Source: Rossellomorea marisflavi (GTDB lineage: Bacteria > Bacillota > Bacilli > Bacillales > Bacillaceae_B). From it: a DNA stretch of 64,000 nucleotides. Below the pieces are notes generated by a model. It did no database searches and had not been told where the DNA came from. It was given only the letters and a program-made list of their open reading frames with translations. Shown here in pieces: positions 25,160 to 38,565 of the stretch. Where the stretch lies: NCBI GenBank assembly GCA_003667865.1, contig CP033051.1:1633501-1697500 (forward strand), in the 5' to 3' direction. The first letter of the stretch is position 1. Each line of letters starts with the position of its first letter. The position numbers were made by a program, and so were the translations under genes.

Positions 25160-26827
25160 TTGCGAAGTGACATGATCAAAAAAGGCGTTGACCGTGCTCC
25201 ACACCGAAGCTTGCTTTACGCGACAGGGGTGAAGCTGGAGGATCTTGAAAAGCCTTTTATCGGAGTATGTAATTCGTATATTGATATTATTCCAGGGCAT
25301 GTGCATCTCAGAGCCTTTGCGGATGTTGTAAAAGATGCAATTAGAGAGGCTGGAGGTATTCCATTTGAATTTAACACAATTGGTGTTGACGATGGTATTG
25401 CTATGGGACATATTGGGATGCGCTATTCCCTTCCAAGTCGAGAGCTTATAGCGGACTCAGCTGAAACGGTCATCAATGCCCACTGGTTTGACGGGGTATT
25501 TTATATACCGAATTGCGATAAAATTACACCAGGAATGCTTATGGCATCCGTTCGGACGAATGTACCTTCTGTGTTTGTATCAGGAGGTCCAATGGAAGCA
25601 GGGGTATCGAGTAGTGGAAAGCCACTTTCACTTGTGTCTGTTTTTGAAGGAGTAGGGGCTCATCAATCTGGAAGAATGTCAGCAGAGGAGCTATTGGATA
25701 TTGAAGCCAATGCTTGCCCAACATGTGGCTCCTGTTCAGGGATGTTCACAGCAAATTCAATGAATTCCTTAATGGAGATGCTCGGAGTGGCACTACCAGG
25801 AAACGGAACATTGGTCGCGACATCTAAGGAACGTCACCAGCTTATTTATTCAGCTGCCCGCCATTTAGTTGACATGATTAAAAAAGACATTAAACCACGA
25901 GATATTATCACAAAAGAAACGATTGATGATGCATTTGCTTTAGACATGGCTATGGGAGGATCTACAAACACAGTCCTTCACACACTAGCGATTGCAAATG
26001 AGGCAGAGATTGAATATGACCTCAACAGGATTAATGAAATAGCCCAACGGATTCCGTATCTTTCAAAGATTAGCCCAGCATCTGATTATTCCATGCAGGA
26101 TGTTCATAATGCAGGAGGTGTCAGTGCCATTATTAAGCAGCTTTGTGAGATTGAAGGAGCAGTTCATAAAGACCGGATTACTGTTACAGGTAAAACACTT
26201 TATGAAAATGTTAAAGAGGCTGAAATTCTTCATGAGGATGTGATTCGTACGAAGGAAACGGCTTATAGTCCTGTCGGAGGTTTATCCATTTTATTTGGAA
26301 ATATTGCGCCAGATGGTGGTGTTATAAAAGTCGGAGCGGTGGATCCCTCAATTAAAACGTTTATGGGAGAGGCTATTGTCTATGAATCTCAGGATGAAGC
26401 CTTGCAAGGAATTGAGAAGGGTGAGGTAAAGCCGGGGCATGTTGTGGTCATTCGATATGAAGGGCCAAAGGGTGGTCCAGGAATGCCAGAAATGCTAGCA
26501 CCAACAGCTGCTATTGCCGGAAGAGGGCTTGAAAAAGAGGTTGCCTTAATCACCGACGGCCGCTTTTCAGGTGCATCAAGAGGCATTTCCATTGGTCATA
26601 TTTCCCCTGAAGCCGCTGAGGGTGGACCGATTGCTTTTGTTGAAAATGGTGATCCCATTTTTATTGATTTAGAGAATCGAAGCATTTCTCTCGTTTTATC
26701 GGTGGAACAATTAGAAAGTAGAAAACAAGATTGGAAGCAGCCTGAACCGAAAATTAAAAAAGGCTATCTCGCAAGATACTCAAAGCTTGTAACTTCTGCA
26801 AGTACAGGCGGTATTATGAAGATTTAG
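25160..26827 (+). CDS. ilvD: Dihydroxy-acid dehydratase
   Basis: A 555-residue iron-sulfur enzyme that converts dihydroxy acids to 2-oxo acids in Ile and Val synthesis. It starts [19 protein letters not shown], has cluster cysteines in [10 protein letters not shown] and [17 protein letters not shown], and C-terminal [15 protein letters not shown]. The TTG at 25160 lies six bases after GGAGGAG and matches known IlvD N-termini; an upstream TTG at 25145 overlaps the ribosome binding site. It is followed by a T-box leader, so transcription into ilvB is separately controlled. Confidence 0.95.
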   Translation: MRSDMIKKGVDRAPHRSLLYATGVKLEDLEKPFIGVCNSYIDIIPGHVHLRAFADVVKDAIREAGGIPFEFNTIGVDDGIAMGHIGMRYSLPSRELIADSAETVINAHWFDGVFYIPNCDKITPGMLMASVRTNVPSVFVSGGPMEAGVSSSGKPLSLVSVFEGVGAHQSGRMSAEELLDIEANACPTCGSCSGMFTANSMNSLMEMLGVALPGNGTLVATSKERHQLIYSAARHLVDMIKKDIKPRDIITKETIDDAFALDMAMGGSTNTVLHTLAIANEAEIEYDLNRINEIAQRIPYLSKISPASDYSMQDVHNAGGVSAIIKQLCEIEGAVHKDRITVTGKTLYENVKEAEILHEDVIRTKETAYSPVGGLSILFGNIAPDGGVIKVGAVDPSIKTFMGEAIVYESQDEALQGIEKGEVKPGHVVVIRYEGPKGGPGMPEMLAPTAAIAGRGLEKEVALITDGRFSGASRGISIGHISPEAAEGGPIAFVENGDPIFIDLENRSISLVLSVEQLESRKQDWKQPEPKIKKGYLARYSKLVTSASTGGIMKI

Positions 26828-26849
26828 AAATACAGACAACTACATATGT

Positions 26850-27176
26850 AAAAACGTTGACGAGGCAAAAGGTTTGGATTTTCGTATTCACAGAGAGCTG
26901 GTCGTGCTGGAAGCCAGTAATACGCCCATAACCGATATCCCCTCTGAGTGTTGCTCTGAACGTATAGTAGGAGCAGTCGAGTCGTGTAACTACTCGTTAT
27001 CAAAGTGAGACAGGTGTCTAAGTAGGGAGAACTTTTTATCATTCTATTTAACCTCGTCTCTAGAGGTGATATTTCGAAAGAAATGTTTCAAATTAGGGTG
27101 GTACCGTGAAAAGATTAAAGCCTTTTCGCCCCTACATAGAACAGGATTCTTATGTAGTGGGGGAGAAGGCTTTTTT
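26850..27176 (+). ncRNA. T-box leader of ilvB, probable isoleucine (ATC) specifier
   Basis: Stem I has arms CGTATT/AATACG with AGAGAG and a CTGG...CCAG tip; below these GGTT pairs with AACC and GAGG with CCTC. Between them the 3' side of the loop reads gatatcc, placing ATC at 26937-26939 in the specifier position. Stem II shows the AGTAG S-turn and CGAGT/ACTCG near 26970-27000. The T-box AGGGTGGTACCGTG is at 27095-27108. The terminator AAGCCTTTTCGCCCCTACATA with its complement and a T6 run ends at 27176. An uncharged cognate tRNA should favour read-through into ilvB. CTC (Leu), as in B. subtilis, is also present three bases on but would be paired. Confidence 0.85.
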
Positions 27177-27311
27177 ATATGTCATACATAGCTCTGAAAC
27201 AGTATCCGATTACATACTGAAATTGGGAGCCGTTTTCAAAGAAAAACAACCTCAGGGCTTAATGAATATAGGCTTTGCTTTGACAGAGTCGAAAAATAGG
27301 GAGGAGATTAC

Positions 27312-29021
27312 ATGAGAGCGAAAGTAATGGCAAAAGCAGAAGAACAAACCCAAAATGGGGCCGATCTTTTTATTCAGGCGTTGAAAAATGAACATGTAGA
27401 TGTGCTGTTTGGATATCCTGGAGGAGCTGTTTTGCCAATCTATGATGCTCTTTACAAGTCGCCAATTAAGCATGTCCTAGCTAGGCATGAACAGGGAGCG
27501 ATACATGCAGCTGAAGGGTATGCAAGAATCTCTGGAAAGCCAGGTGTTGTCATTGCGACATCCGGACCAGGTGCCACAAATCTTGTCACAGGTATTGCGG
27601 ATGCAATGATGGATTCGTTGCCACTAGTTATTTTTACAGGTCAGGTTGCTTCTCATGTCATTGGCACAGATGCATTTCAGGAGGCAGATGTAATGGGAAT
27701 CACGATGCCTATTACAAAACATAATTACCAAGTTCGTGATTTAGCAGATCTCCCTAGAGTTGTAAAAGAAGCGTTTCATATCGCCACAACTGGAAGGCCT
27801 GGTCCAGTGTTAGTCGATATTCCAAAGAATGTCACAACGGAACTAGTTCCTGCAATTGAAGAAGTAGTGGTGCATTTGCCAGGGTATCAGCCGACGGTTC
27901 AACCCAATCCATTACAAATCAAAAAACTACTTGATAGCTTGAAGGCTTCTGAGAGACCCGTTATTCTTGCGGGTGCAGGTGTTTTGCATGCAAAGGCATC
28001 AGAAGAATTATTGGAATTTTCAAAAAGATATCAAATACCAGTGGTCCATACCTTGCTTGGTCTAGGGGGATTCCCGGCAGAGCATCCGTTATATGTTGGC
28101 ATGGCAGGTATGCACGGGTGTTATGCAGCAAACATGGCACTACATGAATGCGATTTACTTATTAACATTGGTGCTCGATTTGATGACCGTCTAACTGGGA
28201 ATCTTCAAACATTTGCTCCAAAGGCGAAGGTTGTCCACATAGATGTTGATCCTGCCGAGATTGGTAAAAACGTTGAAACCGATATTCCGATTGTAGGAGA
28301 TGCGAAGGCAACACTTGAAAAGCTGTTAAAGCCTTCTGTAACGGGTCCGCTTTCACAAGGATGGCTAGAGCTTTTAGCTAATTATCAAAAGAATTTTCCA
28401 TTCTGGTACCAACAGTCGGAAGAGTTTCTCTCTCCTCAAGGGGTGATTGAGATGGTTCATCAGTACACAAAAGGTGATGCTATTGTAACGACAGATGTTG
28501 GTCAGCACCAGATGTGGGCTGCTCAATATTACACCTTTAAACAACCTCATCATTGGGTTACATCAGGTGGCTTAGGAACAATGGGCTTTGGATTCCCAGC
28601 AGCAATTGGTGCCCAACTAGCTTCTCCAGACTCAACGGTTGTAGCACTTGTAGGAGATGGTGGCTTTCAGATGACACTTCAGGAGTTGATTCTGTTAAAG
28701 GAATTAGAGCTCCCGGTGAAAATCATCATTGTAAACAATGGCTCCCTTGGAATGGTACGTCAGTGGCAGGAAACATTCTACGAAGAAAGATACTCTCAAT
28801 CTGTGTTCGTGACACAGCCTGACTTTATCAAACTAGCAGAATCTTACGGGATTAAAGGTGTAAGAGTGAAAACAAAAGAAGAGGCAGAAAAGGTCTTATC
28901 CCAGGAATTAAACAATCGAGAGCCTGTCTTAATTGATTGTTGTGTAAATCCAACAGAAAACGTGTATCCGATGGTAGCTCCAGGTAAAGGGCTACATGAA
29001 ATGATAGGAGTGAAACCATGA
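27312..29021 (+). CDS. ilvB: Acetolactate synthase large subunit
   Basis: A 569-residue thiamine diphosphate enzyme; it condenses pyruvate with pyruvate or 2-oxobutyrate, the first common step. The catalytic glutamate lies in [17 protein letters not shown]; the C-terminal cofactor site reads VGDGGFQMT followed by [17 protein letters not shown] stands before the ATG. It overlaps ilvN by four bases (ATGA), as expected for a subunit pair. It lies directly behind the T-box. Confidence 0.95.
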   Translation: MRAKVMAKAEEQTQNGADLFIQALKNEHVDVLFGYPGGAVLPIYDALYKSPIKHVLARHEQGAIHAAEGYARISGKPGVVIATSGPGATNLVTGIADAMMDSLPLVIFTGQVASHVIGTDAFQEADVMGITMPITKHNYQVRDLADLPRVVKEAFHIATTGRPGPVLVDIPKNVTTELVPAIEEVVVHLPGYQPTVQPNPLQIKKLLDSLKASERPVILAGAGVLHAKASEELLEFSKRYQIPVVHTLLGLGGFPAEHPLYVGMAGMHGCYAANMALHECDLLINIGARFDDRLTGNLQTFAPKAKVVHIDVDPAEIGKNVETDIPIVGDAKATLEKLLKPSVTGPLSQGWLELLANYQKNFPFWYQQSEEFLSPQGVIEMVHQYTKGDAIVTTDVGQHQMWAAQYYTFKQPHHWVTSGGLGTMGFGFPAAIGAQLASPDSTVVALVGDGGFQMTLQELILLKELELPVKIIIVNNGSLGMVRQWQETFYEERYSQSVFVTQPDFIKLAESYGIKGVRVKTKEEAEKVLSQELNNREPVLIDCCVNPTENVYPMVAPGKGLHEMIGVKP

Positions 29022-29542
29022 AAAAACGAATTGTTACGGCGTTGGTGCATAACCGAAGTGGTGTGTTGAATCGCGTAACAGGGTTATTTACAAAAAGGCA
29101 GTTCAACATTGAAAGTATCTCGGTTGGATACACAGAGGTGGAAGGTGTTTCGAAAATGACCTTCTTAGTCAGTGTAGAAGATGATCGGAAGATTGAACAA
29201 TTAATTAAACAACTGAACAAACAAATTGATGTCTTAAAAGTTTCTGACATTACAGATCAAGGTGTTGTTGCTAGAGAGCTAGCCATGATTAAGGTGTTAA
29301 GCAATGGTCAAACAAGAAGTGAGATCAACGGAATTGTTGAACCATTTCGAGCTTCTATCATTGATGTTTGCAGGGATAGCGTCACCGTTCAAGTCACGGG
29401 GGATATTGATAAAGTTGAAGCCATCATTGATTTACTAAGACCTTACGGAATAAAAGAGATTGCACGAACAGGCATAACAGCTTTTACAAGAGGAAACGTG
29501 AAATCTGTTTCAGATATAAGGCAATACTCGATTGTAAATTGA
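29018..29542 (+). CDS. ilvN: Acetolactate synthase small (regulatory) subunit
   Basis: A 174-residue ACT-domain protein. The N-terminal ACT domain has [19 protein letters not shown] and FNIESISVG, matching IlvN/IlvH; the C-terminal half reads [20 protein letters not shown]. It binds valine-type end products and modulates IlvB. The start overlaps the ilvB stop. It is also called ilvH in Bacillus. Confidence 0.94.
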   Translation: MKKRIVTALVHNRSGVLNRVTGLFTKRQFNIESISVGYTEVEGVSKMTFLVSVEDDRKIEQLIKQLNKQIDVLKVSDITDQGVVARELAMIKVLSNGQTRSEINGIVEPFRASIIDVCRDSVTVQVTGDIDKVEAIIDLLRPYGIKEIARTGITAFTRGNVKSVSDIRQYSIVN

Positions 29543-29610
29543 TTCACCTTATATGCTGACCAAAATGATATAGCAAACAAAAAGTGAATTTTATAAAAGG
29601 GAGAGAATGA

Positions 29611-32167
<2,557 letters not shown>

Positions 32168-32243
32168 TCGTTGCTGATTTACGTATTGAAATTTCATAAG
32201 TGGATTACCAAACGGAATCTTTTGAAAAACGGAGGCGTATAAC

Positions 32244-33356
32244 GTGAAAAAGAGAATAGCAGTACTTCCGGGTGATGGAATTGGTCCAGAGGTTATGGAG
32301 GGTGCGGTAGATGTTCTAAAAGCAATAGGCAGATGGTTTGGACATCATTTTGAAATTGAATACGGTGCAATAGGCGGAGATGCCATTGATCGCTTCGGTA
32401 CGCCATTACCTGAAGAAACTGTCAAGCTTTGTAAAGAAAGTGATGCGGTTCTATTAGGTGCTGTTGGAGGTCCAAAATGGGATACGGTACCAGTTGAGAT
32501 TCGTCCTGAAAAAGGTTTACTAGCCATTCGTAAAGAGCTTGATCTTTATGCAAATCTTCGTCCCATTAAAACATACGACAGCCTTGTTGATGCTTCACCG
32601 TTAAAGAAGGAGATTGTAGACGGAGTCGATTTTGTCATTGTACGAGAGCTTACAGGAGGGTTGTATTTCGGAAAGCCATCCGGACGAAAGGGAGATAACG
32701 CAGAGATTGCTGTTGATACACTAATCTACGAAAAACATGAGATTCAAAGAGTTGTAGAAAAGGCATTTGCACTAGCTCAAAAACGCAAAAAGAAGCTTAC
32801 ATCTGTTGATAAAGCAAATGTCCTAGAATCAAGTCGAATGTGGCGAGAAGTAGTCAATGAGGTAGCACCAAAGTATCCAGATGTGACCGTAGAGCATATG
32901 CTTGTCGACGTTGCCGCAATGAAGCTTATGTATCAACCAAAGCAATTTGATGTCATTGTGACAGAGAATATGTTTGGAGATATTTTAAGTGATGAAGCCT
33001 CGATGATTACCGGTTCCCTTGGAATGCTGCCATCGGCTAGTTTACGAACTGATACATTTGGTTTATATGAACCAGTCCATGGTTCGGCACCAGACATTGC
33101 AGGACAAGGGAAAGCAAACCCGTTAGCGATGATTTTATCTGTTGCGATGATGCTACGACACTCTTTCGGATTACAAGAAGAAGCAGAAATGGTCGAAATG
33201 GCTATTCAGGAAGTGTTGAATGCAGGATATCGAACAGGAGATCTATGGAATCTTGGCAGGGGTGTCGTAGTAGGCACGCAGGAAATGAGTCAGCTTGTTT
33301 TTGATCGATTAGAAGCAGACCACGCATTGTCTTCGATTTTAGCAGCTTATTTGTAG
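32244..33356 (+). CDS. leuB: 3-isopropylmalate dehydrogenase
   Basis: A 370-residue NAD-dependent enzyme oxidising and decarboxylating 3-isopropylmalate. Motifs: LPGDGIGPEV at the start, LLGAVGGPKWD, RELTGGLYFGKP, the lysine/aspartate active site region VTENMFGDILSDEASMI, and PVHGSAPDIAGQGKANP. Bacillus LeuB length is similar. It follows leuA by 76 bases and has GGAGG before GTG ATT-type leader sequence; the GTGAAAAAG start at 32244 is well placed. Confidence 0.95.
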   Translation: MKKRIAVLPGDGIGPEVMEGAVDVLKAIGRWFGHHFEIEYGAIGGDAIDRFGTPLPEETVKLCKESDAVLLGAVGGPKWDTVPVEIRPEKGLLAIRKELDLYANLRPIKTYDSLVDASPLKKEIVDGVDFVIVRELTGGLYFGKPSGRKGDNAEIAVDTLIYEKHEIQRVVEKAFALAQKRKKKLTSVDKANVLESSRMWREVVNEVAPKYPDVTVEHMLVDVAAMKLMYQPKQFDVIVTENMFGDILSDEASMITGSLGMLPSASLRTDTFGLYEPVHGSAPDIAGQGKANPLAMILSVAMMLRHSFGLQEEAEMVEMAIQEVLNAGYRTGDLWNLGRGVVVGTQEMSQLVFDRLEADHALSSILAAYL

Positions 33357-33439
33357 GAGCTGGTATTTCTAAGAGGTTACTAGAATTGGAATCATCATAA
33401 GATCCATTGTCCGACTAAACAGAAAGGAGTCAAGAAAGT

Positions 33440-34861
33440 ATGCAGGCAAAGCCCAAAAACATTATAGAAAAGATTTGGGAACAACATGTTGTTCATACCG
33501 AGGAGGGATCACCAGATTTACTCTATATAGACCTTCATCTTGTTCATGAAGTGACCTCCCCGCAGGCCTTTGAAGGTCTTCGATTGAAAGGAAGAAGCGT
33601 GAGAAAACCGGAGCTGACGTATGCAACAGTGGATCACAATGTCCCAACAAAGAATCGGCATGAGATTAAGGATGAGATTTCAAAATTGCAAATGGATACA
33701 CTCCGAACAAACTGTAAAGAGTTTGGCATTGCATTAGCTGATATTGATCACCCGGACCAAGGAATTGTTCATGTCATCGGTCCAGAACTAGGATTGACGC
33801 AGCCTGGAAAAACCATTGTGTGCGGGGACAGTCATACATCCACTCATGGAGCGTTCGGAGCCCTTGCATTCGGGATTGGAACAAGCGAGGTAGAGCATGT
33901 ATTGGCCACTCAAACACTTTGGCAAAGTAAACCAAAAACACTTCAAGTTCATGTGAAGGGCAAGCTTGGGTTCGGTGTCACGGCAAAAGACCTGATTCTT
34001 TATTTTATCGCGAATTACGGGATTCATATTGGCACTGGCTATGTAATTGAGTATACCGGAGAAGCGATCCGGGAGATGTCCATGGAAGAGAGAATGACCG
34101 TATGTAATATGTCGATTGAAGCTGGGGCACGTGCAGGGCTAATAAGTCCTGATCACACGACCTTTGACTATTTAAAAGGGAGAAAGTATGTACGAGACGA
34201 TGTACCGTATGATGAGCTTGTACAAAAGTGGGCATCATTCGCAACGGATGAAGGAGCGTTTTATGATAAAACAATTGAACTAGATGCATCTCGTATTGAG
34301 CCACAGGTAACCTGGGGAACTAATCCTTCAATGGGGACGGGAATTAATGGGGGTGTACCACATGAACAATTCGAGCAATCTGCATCTGAAAAGGATGGAC
34401 TGAAAAGAGCCCTACACTATATGGGGCTTTCTGGTGGAGAAGCATTGCAGGAAGTACCTGTCGATTATGTGTTTATTGGTTCTTGTACCAATTCACGTTT
34501 GAGTGACCTGCGACTAGCAGCAGAGGTTGTAAAAGGGAGATCGGTTCATAAGGACGTAACGGCAATTATTGTACCAGGCTCGGCATCTGTAAAAAAAGCT
34601 GCAGAAGCAGAGGGGCTTGATCAGCTCTTTATTCAAGCTGGTTTTGAATGGCGAGAGGCAGGGTGTAGCATGTGTCTTGCAATGAATGATGATATCGTTC
34701 CAACGGGAAAACGCTGTGTATCAACGTCCAATCGCAATTTCGAAGGTCGTCAAGGAAGTGGAGCACGAACACATCTTGTTAGCCCACCAATGGCAGCAGC
34801 AGCAGCTGTGACTGGCAAGATAACGGATGTGCGCAAGCTACTTGAAGTGCAATCGGTATAG
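33440..34861 (+). CDS. leuC: 3-isopropylmalate dehydratase large subunit
   Basis: A 473-residue aconitase-family subunit carrying the 4Fe-4S cluster. Motifs: [20 protein letters not shown], the cluster cysteines in GSCTNSR and [10 protein letters not shown], and [18 protein letters not shown] at the end. With LeuD it isomerises 2- to 3-isopropylmalate. AGAAAGGAG precedes the ATG. leuD begins 16 bases after the stop. Confidence 0.95.
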   Translation: MQAKPKNIIEKIWEQHVVHTEEGSPDLLYIDLHLVHEVTSPQAFEGLRLKGRSVRKPELTYATVDHNVPTKNRHEIKDEISKLQMDTLRTNCKEFGIALADIDHPDQGIVHVIGPELGLTQPGKTIVCGDSHTSTHGAFGALAFGIGTSEVEHVLATQTLWQSKPKTLQVHVKGKLGFGVTAKDLILYFIANYGIHIGTGYVIEYTGEAIREMSMEERMTVCNMSIEAGARAGLISPDHTTFDYLKGRKYVRDDVPYDELVQKWASFATDEGAFYDKTIELDASRIEPQVTWGTNPSMGTGINGGVPHEQFEQSASEKDGLKRALHYMGLSGGEALQEVPVDYVFIGSCTNSRLSDLRLAAEVVKGRSVHKDVTAIIVPGSASVKKAAEAEGLDQLFIQAGFEWREAGCSMCLAMNDDIVPTGKRCVSTSNRNFEGRQGSGARTHLVSPPMAAAAAVTGKITDVRKLLEVQSV

Positions 34862-34877
34862 AAAGGAGTGTGTACCA

Positions 34878-35465
34878 TTGAAGTGGAATCAATCGTATAG
34901 TGGAAAGGTTTATGCGCTGCAAAGAGACAATGTAGATACAGACCAAATTATCCCGAAGCAATTTCTAAAAAGAATTGAACGAAAAGGATTTGGACGGTAT
35001 TTGTTTTATAATTGGCGATTTGATGATGGAGGGAAAAGGCGAGAGGATTTCGATCTTGATCATGCTACCAATCAAGGTGTGTCTATTTTACTTGCAGGGA
35101 AGAACTTTGGCTGTGGGTCCTCACGTGAACATGCACCTTGGGCACTTCAGGATTTCGGTTTTCAAGCTGTGATTGCCCCGAGCTTTGCAGATATCTTTTA
35201 CAATAACTGCTTGAAAAATGGTATTCTTCCACTTTCATTGGAGGAGGAAAAGATTCGTACACTAGTTGATCATGCAAAAGATGGGGAGTATAGCGTGACC
35301 ATATCATTACAAGATGAAATCCTTCAAGATTCTAAAGGGTTTGTGAGTTCATTTTCGATAGATCCATATTGGAAGGGAATGCTTCTAGGAGGCTTAGATG
35401 AAATTGATCTAACACTGGCACATGAAGAGAAAATTGATCAGTATGAAAAAATACAAGTGAGGTGA
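34878..35465 (+). CDS. leuD: 3-isopropylmalate dehydratase small subunit
   Basis: A 195-residue swivel-domain subunit: NVDTDQIIPKQFLKR, then GKNFGCGSSREHAPWAL and FADIFYNNCLKNGILP. The TTG at 34878 has AAAGGAG nine bases upstream and gives the N-terminus expected for LeuD; the longer frame from 34827 lies inside leuC. Its stop overlaps the ilvA GTG start by four bases (GTGA). Confidence 0.93.
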   Translation: MKWNQSYSGKVYALQRDNVDTDQIIPKQFLKRIERKGFGRYLFYNWRFDDGGKRREDFDLDHATNQGVSILLAGKNFGCGSSREHAPWALQDFGFQAVIAPSFADIFYNNCLKNGILPLSLEEEKIRTLVDHAKDGEYSVTISLQDEILQDSKGFVSSFSIDPYWKGMLLGGLDEIDLTLAHEEKIDQYEKIQVR

Positions 35466-36463
35466 CTTCTTTTGGGGATTTAGTAAGTAGTGTAGACGTA
35501 GTCGAAGCAATGGAGACGATTATTCACAAAGTACACAGGACGCCGTTAAAGCAGAGTGCAACGTTAAATGCCTTTGTCGGTGCGAATGTATTTTTAAAGA
35601 TGGAAAACCTTCAAAAAACAGGTTCCTTTAAAGTGCGTGGAGCTATGAATAAGGTGATGTCTCTTTCACATGAGGAAGCTGAGCAAGGAATTGTGGCTGC
35701 ATCGGCAGGGAATCATGCACAAGGTGTGGCACTTGCAGCAACAATGAGAGAGGCTCGTTCCAAGATTTTTATGCCAAAGCGAACGCCTTCAAGTAAAGTG
35801 GCAGCCACGAAGCATTACGGAGCAGCGACGGTCATTACGGGTGATACGTATCAGGAAACATATGAATTTGCTCTTCAGGAGGTTGAGAAAACAGGAGCGA
35901 CGTATATCCATGCATTCGATGATCCAAAGGTGATTGCAGGTCAAGGAACCATTGCTTTGGAAATGCTGCAGCAAAATCATGATTTGGAAATGATCTTTGT
36001 TCCGGTCGGTGGAGGAGGTTTACTGTCGGGCATGGCGCTAGCGGTTAAGGCAATGAATCCTTCCATCAAAATGATTGGAGTTCAGGCTCTCGGAGCACCG
36101 GCTACGTATGAACGTTTTAATGGAAACCACTCATACTGTAAGCATGCACATACGATTGCAGACGGTATCCTTGTCAAAGAACCAGGAAAACAAACGTACC
36201 CAATTATCCGCAAGTATGTCGATGAAATGGTAACAGTGACAGATGAAGAGATTGCTTATGCAATTATGTTTATGTTGCAACGTGAGAAAATGCTCGTTGA
36301 AGGGGCAGGAGCAGCAGCCTTAGCTGCAATACTGTGTAATAAATTCTCGATACAGAATCGAAATATAGGGTGTGTGATTAGTGGTGGAAATGCAGATCCA
36401 AATAAGATTCAAAGCTATCGAGAGCTCTCGAAATCAACGATGAAAGTACATCATATCGGATAA
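35462..36463 (+). CDS. ilvA: Threonine dehydratase, short form without regulatory domain
   Basis: A 333-residue PLP enzyme that deaminates threonine to 2-oxobutyrate for isoleucine synthesis. The PLP lysine is in KTGSFKVRGAMNK; SAGNHAQGVALAA and the phosphate-binding VPVGGGGLLSG are present. It ends right after the catalytic domain: the C-terminal ACT-like regulatory region of biosynthetic IlvA (about 420 residues in B. subtilis) is missing, so the form is like catabolic TdcB. Its place as last gene of the ilv-leu operon argues for a biosynthetic role. The GTG start overlaps the leuD stop. Confidence 0.88.
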   Translation: MTSFGDLVSSVDVVEAMETIIHKVHRTPLKQSATLNAFVGANVFLKMENLQKTGSFKVRGAMNKVMSLSHEEAEQGIVAASAGNHAQGVALAATMREARSKIFMPKRTPSSKVAATKHYGAATVITGDTYQETYEFALQEVEKTGATYIHAFDDPKVIAGQGTIALEMLQQNHDLEMIFVPVGGGGLLSGMALAVKAMNPSIKMIGVQALGAPATYERFNGNHSYCKHAHTIADGILVKEPGKQTYPIIRKYVDEMVTVTDEEIAYAIMFMLQREKMLVEGAGAAALAAILCNKFSIQNRNIGCVISGGNADPNKIQSYRELSKSTMKVHHIG

Positions 36464-36471
36464 CGAAAAGA

Positions 36472-36502
36472 AAAGTCTCGACTCAAAATCGGGACTTTTT
36501 TT
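36472..36502 (+). terminator. Terminator of the ilv-leu operon
   Basis: AAAGTCTCGA pairs with TCGGGACTTT around ctcaaaa-type loop, then T7. Confidence 0.8.
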
Positions 36503-36542
36503 ACTATACCATTCTGATCTAGTGAGGAAGTGGTTTACTAGT

Positions 36543-36764
36543 TTAATTATATAAGTGTTCCTCAACAAAGTGATAGACTTCTTCCATTTGTAGTTCTTCA
36601 TCTTTTAACATTTTTTCTGCTTGTACCAAGTAAGGTCGAAGGGTTTGATCTTTAAGTGCTTCTTCTAGAGTAATGTCTCCACAAACCATTTCGATCGCTT
36701 TTTCCTTTATATAAGGGTGATTGACTTGATATAACAGATAAGCTAAGCAACTAAAACGATCCAT
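36543..36764 (-). CDS. Small acidic protein of unknown function
   Basis: A 73-residue protein, MDRFSCLAYLLYQVNHPYI..., predicted to be all-helical and acidic (KDEELQMEEVYHFVEEHLYN at the end). I do not recognise the family. The ATG at 36764 has GAGGTGAT about six bases upstream; a start at 36773 is less well placed. It stands alone between the ilv-leu and thr operons on the opposite strand. Confidence 0.6.
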   Translation of the reverse strand: MDRFSCLAYLLYQVNHPYIKEKAIEMVCGDITLEEALKDQTLRPYLVQAEKMLKDEELQMEEVYHFVEEHLYN

Positions 36765-36929
36765 GCTTATCACCTCACGAAAAACATATGTTCTACTCTA
36801 GCATTCGATATGAAGTCCTAATATTCCTGCTTTTCTATGAAAGAAAGGTCGAATTTTCTTATATTATTTTTGTGTGAATTAACAGGGGTAAAATTCAGCA
36901 TTATTAGAGTATGTGACTTTTAAATATGA

Positions 36930-37065
36930 CCATTGCTTTGCGCTCCAGGTGCTTGCTTTCCGCGGGGCGGAGGTGAGCCTCCTCTTCGCTTCGCTCATGC
37001 GGGTTCTCACCATTTCCGCTATTTCCCGCAGGAGTCAAGCACCTTCCGCTCCAAGCAACTCTGTA
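36930..37065 (-). repeat. ~140-bp structured repeat, copy 4
   Basis: Reverse copy (ccattgctttgcgctccagg ... ccaagcaactctgta) between the small gene and hom. Confidence 0.85.
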
Positions 37066-37103
37066 ATTTTACGAAACGTCTACTTTTGGAAATTTAAATA
37101 CAA

Positions 37104-37118
37104 AACTTTCAGAAAAAT
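37104..37118. promoter_or_regulatory. Predicted CodY box before hom
   Basis: AACTTTCAGAAAAAT differs at two positions from the CodY consensus AATTTTCWGAAAATT. It lies about 155 bases before the hom start. CodY control of hom/thr fits amino acid limitation response. Confidence 0.5.
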
Positions 37119-37270
37119 ATTTACATTGAATAAAGCTTATTACCTCAACTATGTAAACACTTTCATGATAATACCCCTAAAAATTGTCTATTGATTATGG
37201 TGTGTGGACGCTATACAATGTCTACTATACAAATACATTTGTTTTTATAAAAAAGACAGTGAGGTGCGTT

Positions 37271-38563
37271 ATGGAATCGATTTCTGTTGGTTTATTAGGT
37301 TTAGGAACGGTTGGGAGTGGCGTTGTAAAAGTCATTCAAGATCATCAAGATAAGCTAGCACATCAAATTGGGTGTCCCGTATATGTTAAAAAGGCACTTG
37401 TTCTTGATGTAAATAAAGAGAGAAACCTAGATTTAGAGTCAGGTATTCTAACAGCCAATCCATATGATGTTATTCAAGATCCAGAGATTGATATTGTTGT
37501 AGAAGTAATGGGTGGTATTGAAAGTACAAAGGAATACTTAGTAGAAGCGTTAAAGCAAAAGAAACATATCGTTACAGCCAATAAGGACTTAATGGCAGTG
37601 CACGGACCAGAGCTACTGGCACTTGCTTCTGAAAATCAATGCGATCTTTTTTACGAAGCAAGTGTTGCGGGTGGGATTCCGATTTTAAGGAGTCTGGTCG
37701 ATGGGTTGTCCTCTGACCGTATTACAAAGATGATGGGGATTGTAAATGGTACGACGAATTATATCTTAACGAAAATGAGTAAGCAGGGACTTTCGTTTGA
37801 TGATGTATTAGCAGAAGCGCAGAGATTGGGATTTGCGGAGGCAGATCCAAGCTCTGATGTAGATGGAATTGATGCAGCACGCAAAATGGCCATTTTATCA
37901 ACATTAGGATTCTCAATGAATGTTGGGTTAGGGGACGTTAAGGTTTCCGGTATTCGCCAGGTTGCAGAGGAGGATTTACGATACTGTGACCAGCTTGGCT
38001 ATACGATGAAGCTAATCGGGTATGCTCATCGACAAGGAGAAAAAATTGAGGTTAGTGTCGAGCCAACGCTACTAGAGAATAGCCATCCATTGTCCGCTGT
38101 CAATGACGAATACAATGCCGTGTACGTGTACGGAGAAGCGGTTGGGGAAACGATGTTCTACGGACCAGGAGCTGGTAGTTTGCCAACTGCTACCGCTGTT
38201 GTTTCCGATTTAGTTGCGATCATGAAAAATATGAGACTTGGTGTTAATGGCAAAAGTGCAGTTATTCCACAGTTTCCTAAAAAGCTAAAAGACCATTCAG
38301 AAATCATTTCAAAATATTTTCTGCGACTTCATGTTGAGGATGAGGTCGGTGTATTAGCGAACATCACATCAATCTTCTCAAAACATGGAGTGGGATTCGA
38401 AAAGATCATGCAGAATCCAGTACATGAGCAAAGACTAGCAGAAGTAGTACTTGTTACACATCAGGCATCTCTTGAGGCATATGAAAATACGTTAGTAGAA
38501 CTGCGAGACTTAGGTCCCATTAGGGAAGTGAAAAGCTCGTACCGTGTAGAAGGAGGAAAGTAG
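37271..38563 (+). CDS. hom: Homoserine dehydrogenase
   Basis: A 430-residue enzyme reducing aspartate semialdehyde to homoserine. It has the Rossmann start [23 protein letters not shown], the substrate-site motif [22 protein letters not shown], and a C-terminal ACT domain (about 350-430; [19 protein letters not shown]) for threonine feedback. The ATG at 37271 follows GAGGTG; the longer frame from 37184 covers leader sequence and is rejected. It is followed by thrC after two bases. Confidence 0.94.
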   Translation: MESISVGLLGLGTVGSGVVKVIQDHQDKLAHQIGCPVYVKKALVLDVNKERNLDLESGILTANPYDVIQDPEIDIVVEVMGGIESTKEYLVEALKQKKHIVTANKDLMAVHGPELLALASENQCDLFYEASVAGGIPILRSLVDGLSSDRITKMMGIVNGTTNYILTKMSKQGLSFDDVLAEAQRLGFAEADPSSDVDGIDAARKMAILSTLGFSMNVGLGDVKVSGIRQVAEEDLRYCDQLGYTMKLIGYAHRQGEKIEVSVEPTLLENSHPLSAVNDEYNAVYVYGEAVGETMFYGPGAGSLPTATAVVSDLVAIMKNMRLGVNGKSAVIPQFPKKLKDHSEIISKYFLRLHVEDEVGVLANITSIFSKHGVGFEKIMQNPVHEQRLAEVVLVTHQASLEAYENTLVELRDLGPIREVKSSYRVEGGK

Positions 38564-38565
38564 AC

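Noticed and set aside
27106..27315. 69-codon open frame before ilvB
   Set aside because: It lies across the T-box antiterminator and terminator and reads hairpin sequence; no ribosome binding site.
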